This document shows positions 57,413-64,000 of a DNA stretch of 64,000 nucleotides, piece by piece (within the stretch, counting starts at the first letter, position 1; each line of letters begins with the position of its first letter). The notes beneath the pieces were generated by a model. The model saw nothing but the letters and a program-made list of their open reading frames with translations, made no database searches and was not told the DNA's origin. This stretch comes from Mesorhizobium tianshanense. Lineage in GTDB: Bacteria; Pseudomonadota; Alphaproteobacteria; Rhizobiales; Rhizobiaceae. Location: positions 124,001-188,000 of the forward strand of contig NZ_VLKT01000004.1 in assembly GCF_007830515.1 (NCBI RefSeq), read 5' to 3'. A program made the position numbers and the translations under genes.

Positions 57413-58875
57413 TATCCCGGAATAATATTCTGGTGATACGGACCTCTGAGGTTCGATTGTTCGATACCAAGGCAAAGGCGATTTATCAGCCGGACAAGCT
57501 CTTCGCCTTGTTCTGCGACGATCTTGCCGCGCTCGTGCGGACGCGCGTCCGAAAGAGCCCTCCACAACCGGGATTGTCGATCACAGAGATCAGCCAGTTC
57601 CGAACATTCCTGCACGGTCAATTTCAAAAGATCACGTTCCGTCACCGGTCCAATGCCGGAGGGGGTGGTCGCCCCTAGAGAAACGTAGTCTGACGGCACG
57701 GTGCCTTTTGCGTTGGTCACCGATTTGCGACAGATGAGGTCGAAGATCACGTCGACGGCTTGCTTGGCTCCGGCGACGCGCGAAGGATGGTCCGTATCGG
57801 CTGCGGCGTGCGGCAGAAGTTCAAGCTTGGCGCCGTGCTTTTCCACCAAGTCGAGATAAGGCAGCATCGGGCCGGAAAGGCTGCCGGTCGAAGCGTCCCT
57901 GAACAGGTCGGCATCGATGGCGGCGTGACGTAGCTGGCCAGAGGCGAGCGCGCCCTCGAGAGCCTGAACGTCGACAAGCTCGCCGCGGTCGTAGTTGATC
58001 AGCACCGCACCATTCTTCATACGTGACAGGACGTCCGCGCCGACCAGCCCCGCATTGGCATAGCTCCCGGTTTGCGCATTCAGTTTGCCCAGCCCGACAT
58101 GGACGCTCAGCACGTCCGCGCCCTCAGCCGCCTCGGCAGGACTTAGCGCATAGGCGAATCCCTCGGCCTCTATCCACTCCCGGTGGCGCGGCCGTGCGTG
58201 GATCACCACGCGCATGCCGAAGGCGCGGGCAAGCTTGGCCACCTCTCTGCCGATATTGCCGTAGCCGACGATCGCGATCGTCTTGCCTTCGAGCTTCTCG
58301 GTGGGGAAATCGCGCAGGTCCCTGCCGGTGTCGAACGCGCCCCGCGCGACCCGGCCGTGAAGCCTTTCGATCGGGAGATCCGGCATGACCTTGAGGATCG
58401 CCTTCATCACCATCTGCGCGGTGGCGCGGCTGTTGATGCCGGGCGTGTTCATCAGCACCGCCGTGCCGCCATCGCCACTGCCGCCACCCCAGGAGCGTGA
58501 GCCCATATTGCCGGTGCCGGCACCGATCCGCACGCCGGCCAGCGGAAAGACGGTTTCGGGAGGCAGGAATGTCGCGGCGGCAATGACCGCGTCATAGCGC
58601 CCGTCGCTCGCGGCTTCGAGCAGCTCTTCACGGGTGCTAAGATCCGGCTGGTAGAAGAAATGCACCCGGCCACGCTCGAGTTCTGTCCTGTCGCTAAGCG
58701 CAGCCGCGTGAAAGCTGCCGCCCTTGAATTCGATATGCGTGCGCACTTCGCTGGGGTCAGGCTTGCCGTCGGGTCCGAAGCGCAGGCCGACCAGATCGCA
58801 GATCAGCACGGTGTAGACGGTCTGCGGATCGATCTGATCGGCTGCGTCCAAATCTGTCTTTGCATCCGCGATCAC
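57412..58875 (-). CDS. D-2-hydroxyacid-dehydrogenase-family NAD-binding protein
   Basis: This 487-residue protein has a central NAD-binding Rossmann domain (KLEGKTIAIVGYGNIGREVA, KLARAFGMRVVIHARP) and the 2-hydroxyacid dehydrogenase pattern with GAVLINYDRGELVDVQALEG (Arg region) and catalytic His in ELLPHAAADTDHPS. A glycine-rich block (GAGTGNMGSRSWGGGSGDGG) occurs near residues 117-136. N- and C-terminal extensions are longer than the usual 320-400 residues. The last 20 residues (LCLGIEQSNLRGPYHQNIIP) may be altered by the adjoining IS remnant. The substrate is unknown; it is likely a step in the pathway encoded to its right. Confidence 0.82.
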   Translation of the reverse strand: MIADAKTDLDAADQIDPQTVYTVLICDLVGLRFGPDGKPDPSEVRTHIEFKGGSFHAAALSDRTELERGRVHFFYQPDLSTREELLEAASDGRYDAVIAAATFLPPETVFPLAGVRIGAGTGNMGSRSWGGGSGDGGTAVLMNTPGINSRATAQMVMKAILKVMPDLPIERLHGRVARGAFDTGRDLRDFPTEKLEGKTIAIVGYGNIGREVAKLARAFGMRVVIHARPRHREWIEAEGFAYALSPAEAAEGADVLSVHVGLGKLNAQTGSYANAGLVGADVLSRMKNGAVLINYDRGELVDVQALEGALASGQLRHAAIDADLFRDASTGSLSGPMLPYLDLVEKHGAKLELLPHAAADTDHPSRVAGAKQAVDVIFDLICRKSVTNAKGTVPSDYVSLGATTPSGIGPVTERDLLKLTVQECSELADLCDRQSRLWRALSDARPHERGKIVAEQGEELVRLINRLCLGIEQSNLRGPYHQNIIPG

Positions 58876-58963
58876 GTCGTCATTTCCTCCTGCGAGAGCG
58901 TGTCCGTTGGCAATCGCTGGCCTAAGCAGTTTCCAGCCTCGCCAGCAGACAACCGCCGATCAA

Positions 58964-60229
58964 TCAGAATCTATCAGCCCGGAAAGGCGTCAGATCGATT
59001 GCCGGCGGCAGACCCGCGGCAAGCTGCGACACGATCTTGCCGGTGACGGCGCCCCCGATCAGGCCCTGATGGCCGTGGCCGAAGGCGTAGATGACGTTCT
59101 TCGCCCGCGATGCCCGGTCGATGACCGGAATGCTGTCGGGCGTGCCGGGACGGTGCCCCATCCAGCGCGTGACCTCGCCAACTTCCAGTTTCCTGAACAT
59201 CGGCCGCGCCTGTTTGAGAAGAACGTCCGCCCGGCGCATGTTTGCTGGTGCTTGCAGGCCAGCGAACTCGACATTGCCGGCGATCCGCAGTCCATCCTCC
59301 ATCGGCGAGGCGACGAATTTGCGGTCGGCCGAGATCGTCTGGATCCGCAGGCCCGTGTCGGCGCCCTTGACCATGATGTGATAGCCGCGCTCGCTCTCCA
59401 GCGGAATGCGGTCGCCAAGCTTGCGGGCAAGCTCGCCGGACCAGGCGCCGGCACAAACCACCACGGTCTCCACCGGCATGCTCCCGCCGCCCTCAAGCCG
59501 CAGCGCCGACGGGCCATCGGCGGCCATGTCGAAGCCGAGCACTTTTGCGCGCACGAAGCGGGCGCCCTGACGCGCCGCATGTTCGGCGAGCCTAGCGACA
59601 AGCCGGCCGGGGTTTGGGCATTGCCCCTGTTCGGGCAGATAGACCGCGCTCTTGAAGATCGGCGCCAGAGCCGGTTCGAGCTGGCGGATTTCGTCGCCAT
59701 CGAGGATGTCCACCCTGACGCCGTGCTCGCGGCGAAGCCCCAAGCCATAAGCGCCCTTGGAAGGCCCATCGGCCGTTTCGTGGACGAAAAGCTGGCCGCG
59801 TTTCTGCAGCAAGTCCTCGCAGACGGCAGCCTTGATCAATGGCTCGTAGCACTCGAATGTATAGCGGTGCAGCGAGCGCATCGCCGCCGATATCTCCTCG
59901 ACGCGGGGCTTGCGGCTGGCGGCAAGGAAGCGCAGCAGCCATGGCAGTGCGTGCGGCAGATAGGCCAGCCGCACGATCAACGGCCCTTCCGGGTCCATCA
60001 GCCATTTCGGCACGTTGCCGAGCACGCCTGGCATCGAGTTCGGGATGCAGGATCCCGGGCAGATGCCGCCGGCATTGCCGAACGAGCACTGCTCTTCCGA
60101 GCCCGGCAAGGCAGGATCGACCACCTCGACGGCGAAACCCTGCTCGAGCAGGTAGTTCGCGGTGCAGACCCCGATAATGCCGGCGCCGATGACCGTCACC
60201 TTGCCGCGCCGCGTGCTTGTCGGTGTCAT
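58964..60229 (-). CDS. D-amino-acid-dehydrogenase-like FAD oxidoreductase (DadA family)
   Basis: This 421-residue membrane-associated flavoprotein has FAD motif KVTVIGAGIIGVCTANYLLE and DadA-like CSFGNAGGICPGSCIPNSMP. The C-terminal segment VTRWMGHRPGTPDSIPVIDR and YAFGHGHQGLIGGAVTGKIV closes the FAD site. DadA deaminates D-amino acids into keto acids and passes electrons to the respiratory chain. The DAO superfamily also includes related amine and hydroxyproline oxidases. It shares the strand with the aldolase and GMC genes. Confidence 0.88.
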   Translation of the reverse strand: MTPTSTRRGKVTVIGAGIIGVCTANYLLEQGFAVEVVDPALPGSEEQCSFGNAGGICPGSCIPNSMPGVLGNVPKWLMDPEGPLIVRLAYLPHALPWLLRFLAASRKPRVEEISAAMRSLHRYTFECYEPLIKAAVCEDLLQKRGQLFVHETADGPSKGAYGLGLRREHGVRVDILDGDEIRQLEPALAPIFKSAVYLPEQGQCPNPGRLVARLAEHAARQGARFVRAKVLGFDMAADGPSALRLEGGGSMPVETVVVCAGAWSGELARKLGDRIPLESERGYHIMVKGADTGLRIQTISADRKFVASPMEDGLRIAGNVEFAGLQAPANMRRADVLLKQARPMFRKLEVGEVTRWMGHRPGTPDSIPVIDRASRAKNVIYAFGHGHQGLIGGAVTGKIVSQLAAGLPPAIDLTPFRADRF

Positions 60230-60253
60230 GACGATCGATCCGGATTGTGCCGA

Positions 60254-61036
60254 TCAGGGTGCGATCGGGTTCGGCGTGCCGGCGCGGAAGGCCGGCAGCG
60301 AACGCGACACCATCTGCTGCAGCATGCGAAAGTCGGAGAGATAGGCCATGAAGCGATAGCCCATCTTGCGCATGTCGACGCCATAGGCGACCGAGCCGCA
60401 ATGGATGCCGGGAATGACGCTGGCTTCCTTGCACTTGGCGGCGATGTACTCGATCGCCTCATAGACGGCCGGATAGCGGGGATCGAAGCCCGGCGCCTCG
60501 CCCATGGTCACGGCCAGATCCGACGGGCCGACGAAGATGGCATCGAGGTTTGGCGTCTTCAGGATGTCTTCCAGGTTCTTGACCGCCTGTTCACTCTCGA
60601 TCATCGCCATGGTGATGATGGTGTCGTTGGCATGCTGGAAATAGTCCGCGCCGGCATAGAGCGAGGCGCGCAGCGGACCGACGCTGCGGCCGCCCTTGGG
60701 GAAATAGCGGCAAGCCTTGACGAAGGCCTCCGCTTCCTCGGCGGTGTTGACCATCGGACAGATCACGCCATAGGCGCCGGCATCGAGCACCTTGCCGATG
60801 ATGGCCGGATCGTTCCAGGGCACGCGCACCAGCGGCGTCGTGTCCGTGGTCGAGATCGCCTGCAGCATCGGCACCGCATCGATGTAGTCGGTCGCGCCAT
60901 GCTGGAGGTCCACCGTCAGCGCGTCCCAGCCCTGCTGGGCCATCAGTTCCGCCGAGATCGACGATGGAATGCCCAGCCAGCCGGTCACCACTTCGCCGCC
61001 GGCGGCCCAGATGTCTTTAACCTTGTTCTTGCGCAT
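60254..61036 (-). CDS. HpcH/HpaI-family aldolase
   Basis: This 260-residue class II aldolase resembles 4-hydroxy-2-oxoheptanedioate and 2-keto-3-deoxy-L-rhamnonate aldolases. Conserved blocks are GWDALTVDLQHGATDYID (metal and base residues), LVRVPWNDPAIIGKVLDAGA, YGVICPMVNTAEEAEAFVKA, MIESEQAVKNL and AIFVGPSDLAVTMG. It splits a 2-oxo-4-hydroxy acid to pyruvate and an aldehyde. The neighbouring GMC oxidoreductase and aldehyde dehydrogenase could make or use the aldehyde. Confidence 0.92.
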   Translation of the reverse strand: MRKNKVKDIWAAGGEVVTGWLGIPSSISAELMAQQGWDALTVDLQHGATDYIDAVPMLQAISTTDTTPLVRVPWNDPAIIGKVLDAGAYGVICPMVNTAEEAEAFVKACRYFPKGGRSVGPLRASLYAGADYFQHANDTIITMAMIESEQAVKNLEDILKTPNLDAIFVGPSDLAVTMGEAPGFDPRYPAVYEAIEYIAAKCKEASVIPGIHCGSVAYGVDMRKMGYRFMAYLSDFRMLQQMVSRSLPAFRAGTPNPIAP

Positions 61037-61053
61037 AGCCTTGAGGTCCTTTG

Positions 61054-62748
61054 CTATTGTCGAGAATGCAAAATCAGGTCCGCCGCCTTTTCAGCGATGG
61101 CGATCGTCGTGATGTTGGTGTTGGCGGCGATGATCGTCGGCATGATCGAGGCGTCGACGACCCGCAGCCCCTGCACGCCGCGCACGCGGCACTCGGCATC
61201 GAGCACTGCCATCGGATCGTTATCGCTGCCCATCTTGCAGGTGCCAGAGACATGCCAGCCGGACCAGACGGATTGCTTGACCCAATCGGCGATCAGCTCC
61301 TCGTTCCTGACCATCGCATGGATGCGGTCGGTGGTGCCGAACTTGCGCCTGAGCAATATCTCGCGGAAGAACGGCGCATAGTCGAAGAGGTAGGCGGCCG
61401 TCGCCGTCTTGACCCAGTTCGACGGCTTGCGGACGCTGAGCGCACGCGCCTCGTCGCTGTAGCCCGCCAGGAACCAGGTATTGACGTGTTGCTGGACGTC
61501 AGGCGTTTCCATGATCCTGCAAATGCGCTTGAAGCCATCCACCAGGCGCATGAGGTCGCGACCGTCCGAGGCGAGATTCAGATCGACGATCGGCTCCTCA
61601 GCCTGCGCCGAGGTCTTCAAAGTGACGGTTCCGCGCGAATAGGATTTGTTGACGCAGACATTGAGCGCGCCCATCGCCTTGCCGAGGGGATGCCAGCCTG
61701 CGCGGTTGACGGGCATCAAGAGCATGTCGCCCGGATGGCAGTCGGCATAATTCGAGGAGTATCTGACGCCGAGAAAAATGTGTCGCCGCTGGCCAGGCTT
61801 GAGACGCGCGGACTTCTTGAAATGCGCGCCGACGGCCAGATGCGGATGGTCGGTCAGGTTCTCACCGACGCCCGGCCGATCGGCTATGACCTCGATGCCC
61901 AGCCGCTTCAGTTGCGCCGCCGGTCCGATGCCGGCACGAAGCAGGATGGCCGGCGAGTGCAAGGCGCCGGCTGAAACGATCGTCTCATTGGCATAGTAGG
62001 TGTTCGTCCGGCCATCGATCGTGACCTCGGCGCCCGTGATGCGCGTTCCGCTGGTCACTAGTTTCTCGACGAAGGCGTTGGCGAAGATATGCAGGTTTTC
62101 GCGGGCGCGCGCCTCCTTGTCGAGATAGCCGGTCGCTGTCGACACGCGGCGGTCGTTCTCATTCGACAGCGGCAGCGGGAACGATCCGTCCTGGAAGCTG
62201 GCATTGTAGTCCGGCCGGTAGGGGTATTCGGCTTCCGTCACCTTGAGGACGGATTTGGTGAAACCGGCCCAATCCTGCGGGAAGACCCGCCGGATCGGAA
62301 TCCGGCCGGTCTTGTTGTGGAGATCGCCGTCGAAATCGAGATCGCGCTCGAGCTTCTTGAGGTAGGGCAGCATGCCGTCCCATCCCCATCCGGCGAGGCC
62401 GAGCCCTTCCCATTCGTCATAGTCATGCGGCAGGCCGCGCACGGCGAACTGGCCGTTGATGCTGGAACCGCCGCCCATCACCTTGGCCTGTTCGAGCTTG
62501 GCAGTCTTGACCACTTGTGCATTCTGCTTCGGCGAGCGGTTGAAGACGCGCAGTTCCGTCCAGTGGTATTTCGGGTCGAAATAGGAAAGACCGGGATAGC
62601 TGTCCGCGATCACCTCCGGGACGTCATCTGGAGGTGTGTCGGGTCCGGCTTCGAAGAGCGCGACCTGCTTGGTGCCGTTTTCCGAAAGACGGCTGGCGAG
62701 CACTGCTCCGGCCGAGCCGCCGCCGACAATGATGTAGTCGAATTGCAT
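61054..62748 (-). CDS. GMC-family FAD oxidoreductase
   Basis: This 564-residue alcohol/choline-dehydrogenase-type flavoprotein has FAD motif FDYIIVGGGSAGAVLASRLS, GMC signature 1 in KVMGGGSSINGQFAVRGLPH, GMC signature 2 in ETIVSAGALHSPAILLRAGI, and C-terminal WHVSGTCKMGSDNDPMAVLD with catalytic His and LRVVDASIMPTIIAANTNIT. It should oxidise a primary alcohol to an aldehyde for the adjacent aldehyde dehydrogenase. Confidence 0.93.
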   Translation of the reverse strand: MQFDYIIVGGGSAGAVLASRLSENGTKQVALFEAGPDTPPDDVPEVIADSYPGLSYFDPKYHWTELRVFNRSPKQNAQVVKTAKLEQAKVMGGGSSINGQFAVRGLPHDYDEWEGLGLAGWGWDGMLPYLKKLERDLDFDGDLHNKTGRIPIRRVFPQDWAGFTKSVLKVTEAEYPYRPDYNASFQDGSFPLPLSNENDRRVSTATGYLDKEARARENLHIFANAFVEKLVTSGTRITGAEVTIDGRTNTYYANETIVSAGALHSPAILLRAGIGPAAQLKRLGIEVIADRPGVGENLTDHPHLAVGAHFKKSARLKPGQRRHIFLGVRYSSNYADCHPGDMLLMPVNRAGWHPLGKAMGALNVCVNKSYSRGTVTLKTSAQAEEPIVDLNLASDGRDLMRLVDGFKRICRIMETPDVQQHVNTWFLAGYSDEARALSVRKPSNWVKTATAAYLFDYAPFFREILLRRKFGTTDRIHAMVRNEELIADWVKQSVWSGWHVSGTCKMGSDNDPMAVLDAECRVRGVQGLRVVDASIMPTIIAANTNITTIAIAEKAADLILHSRQ

Positions 62749-62763
62749 AGGCGTGCGCTCGCT

Positions 62764-64000
62764 TCAGGCGTAGTTGGCCCAGATGGCCTTTTGGCGAAGG
62801 AACGCCTCGATTCCGGCGCGGCCCATATCCTTGCCGAAGCCGGACCCCTTGTAGCCGCCGGCCGGATAGGTGAACTCCGGGCCGCGCCCGTGCTGGTTGA
62901 TCCAGACCATGCCGGCCTCGATCGAATCCGCTGCCTTGAGCGCTTTCTTCAAGTCCGTGGTGTGGACGCTGGCGGCAAGCCCGTAGACTGGATGCGCCGC
63001 CTGGGCGAGACCGTCCTCGAGGTCGGCAAAGGTACGCACGGTCAGGACCGGACCAAAAAACTCGTCCTTGAAGCCGATATTGTCGTCGGAAACGTTTTCC
63101 AGGATCGTCGGCGCGAAAAAGCTGCCCTCGTTGCGGCCTTCGAGCACCGTACCGCCGGTGACCACCGAAGCGCCTTGGTTGACGCTGTTGCGGACCATCG
63201 TGTCGATCCGCTCGAGCTGTTTGCGGCTGATGATCGGAGCAAAGGTCGTCGTCTCGTCCCAGGTCGCACCGGCCTTGATCGCCTTGGCCCGGGCGATGAC
63301 ACGCTCGACGAGCTGATCCGCGATCTTGTCCTCGACGATCAGCCGCGAGCCCGCTGTGCAGACCTGCCCGGCATTGTCCATGAAAGCCGCCGCGACACGG
63401 CCGGCCACCGCATCGATATCCCCGGCATCGGCTAGCACCAGTTGCGGGCTTTTGCCGCCGAGTTCGAGGGTGACCGGCTTGATGCCGGACTGGGCCGCCA
63501 GCGTCATGATCCCAGCACCGGTCTGCGTCGAGCCGGTGAACGAGATTTTCAAGACATCGGGATGGCGCACGATCGCCGCTCCCGTCGTGTGGCCATAGCC
63601 GTTGACGACGTTGAACAGGCCGGCCGGAACGCCGGCCTTGCCCGCCAGCTCGGCCAAGGCGAGAAGGCTGTGCGGCGTCAGCTCGGAAGTCTTCATCACC
63701 ACTGCATTGCCGGCGGCCAGCGCCGGCGCGAATTTCCAGGCGGCGGTGATCATCGGGAAGTTCCACGGAACGATCGCGCCAACGATGCCGTAGGGCTCAT
63801 GCTTGACGATGCTCAGCGCATTCGCCTCGGTCGAGGTGACCGTGCCTTCGATCTTGTCGCAGAACTCGGCGTAGTAGCGCACGACGCCGGCGGTGCGAAC
63901 CGCGTCGCGGGTGATGGTCATCGAAATCAGCCGGCTCGATCCCATCGCCTCCAGCTGTCCAAGGTAGGTGGCGTTGTCCTTGATCAATGCCGCGAAGCGC
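62764..64000 (-). CDS. NAD(P)-dependent aldehyde dehydrogenase (5' end cut by window edge)
   Basis: This protein of at least 412 residues lacks about the first 80 because the frame continues past base 64000. Motifs are IVKHEPYGIVGAIVPWNFPM, VLKISFTGSTQTGAGIMTLA, VTLELGGKSPQLVLADAGDI (catalytic Glu), DNAGQVCTAGSRLIVEDKIA (catalytic Cys) and FKDEFFGPVLTVRTFADLED. A TTG at 63985-63987 is an internal codon, not a start, given the missing N-terminal domain. Sixteen bases separate it from the GMC gene; the two probably act in sequence, alcohol to aldehyde to acid. Confidence 0.93.
   Translation of the reverse strand, partial: RFAALIKDNATYLGQLEAMGSSRLISMTITRDAVRTAGVVRYYAEFCDKIEGTVTSTEANALSIVKHEPYGIVGAIVPWNFPMITAAWKFAPALAAGNAVVMKTSELTPHSLLALAELAGKAGVPAGLFNVVNGYGHTTGAAIVRHPDVLKISFTGSTQTGAGIMTLAAQSGIKPVTLELGGKSPQLVLADAGDIDAVAGRVAAAFMDNAGQVCTAGSRLIVEDKIADQLVERVIARAKAIKAGATWDETTTFAPIISRKQLERIDTMVRNSVNQGASVVTGGTVLEGRNEGSFFAPTILENVSDDNIGFKDEFFGPVLTVRTFADLEDGLAQAAHPVYGLAASVHTTDLKKALKAADSIEAGMVWINQHGRGPEFTYPAGGYKGSGFGKDMGRAGIEAFLRQKAIWANYA

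Noticed and set aside
58907..61381. Plus-strand frame of 824 codons
   Set aside because: It runs antisense through the DadA-like gene, the aldolase and part of the GMC gene, all with clear motifs on the minus strand. Only a codon-bias shadow.
62089..63435. Plus-strand frame of 448 codons
   Set aside because: Antisense to the GMC and aldehyde dehydrogenase genes.

Overview
The window looks like chromosome of a Mesorhizobium-type alphaproteobacterium (order Hyphomicrobiales). The base composition is GC-rich. The familiar blocks fit that group: nadQ-nadABC with its palindromic operators, a TPP-riboswitch thiCOSGED operon, a Mrp/Pha antiporter operon with fused subunits A and B, a FixK/FNR-type box, and many peptide-type ABC and oxidoreductase catabolic genes. 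The genus is inferred; no rRNA or other taxonomic marker is present.

Region 1 (1-12.8 kb) is the most unusual part. It holds a partial, mosaic type III secretion system (T3SS). The genes are an SctD-like FHA/membrane/BON protein, a probable SctX-SctY pair directly before SctV, a secretin of the Tad-pilus (CpaC/RcpA) type, a CpaD-like lipoprotein, a TadD-like TPR lipoprotein on the opposite strand, and SctU. The SctU autocleavage motif NPTH appears to be replaced by ERDR. To the left are a 58-residue helical protein (a possible needle or secreted subunit), a divergent RpiR/SIS sugar-phosphate regulator, and at least 1187 codons of a repeat-containing protein without a signal peptide that runs off the left edge. 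That last gene is easily overlooked because it is cut by the window edge and lies antisense to long spurious frames. SctN, SctJ, SctQ, SctR, SctS and SctT are not in the window.

Region 2 (12.8-20.1 kb) holds stress and redox genes: a fused Rieske/FAD reductase, an SDR, an HD hydrolase, a DUF427 protein, a CBS protein, a site-2 protease with CBS domains, a TerC/YjbE protein, and a fragment of a Crp/Fnr regulator. Region 3 (20.2-30.1 kb) covers cofactor biosynthesis: nadQ, two operators, nadABC, the TPP riboswitch and thiCOSGED. Region 4 (30.1-38.4 kb) has a VapBC-type pair, the Mrp antiporter mnhA(B)CDEFG, and a universal stress protein behind a FixK/FNR-like box. Region 5 (38.4-42.2 kb) is decayed accessory DNA: an integrase pseudogene, pcm, an intact antitoxin with a frameshifted PemK/MazF-like toxin, and a nucleoside deaminase flanked by imperfect 29-bp direct repeats.

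Region 6 (42.2-52.5 kb) is a catabolic locus. A FadR-type regulator and a dipeptide-class ABC transporter with an embedded DapA-family lyase lie on the minus strand. Divergent from them are two Gfo/Idh dehydrogenases and a second DapA-family enzyme. Candidate operators lie in the shared promoter. Region 7 (52.7-57.4 kb) carries a HAD-IIA protein, a cupin, an Xre/RES toxin-antitoxin pair, a Fic AMP-transferase with its own inhibitory motif, and an IS5-type transposase remnant. Region 8 (57.4-64 kb) is a minus-strand oxidative pathway: a D-2-hydroxyacid-dehydrogenase-like protein, a D-amino-acid-dehydrogenase-like flavoprotein, an HpcH/HpaI aldolase, a GMC oxidoreductase and an aldehyde dehydrogenase cut by the right edge.
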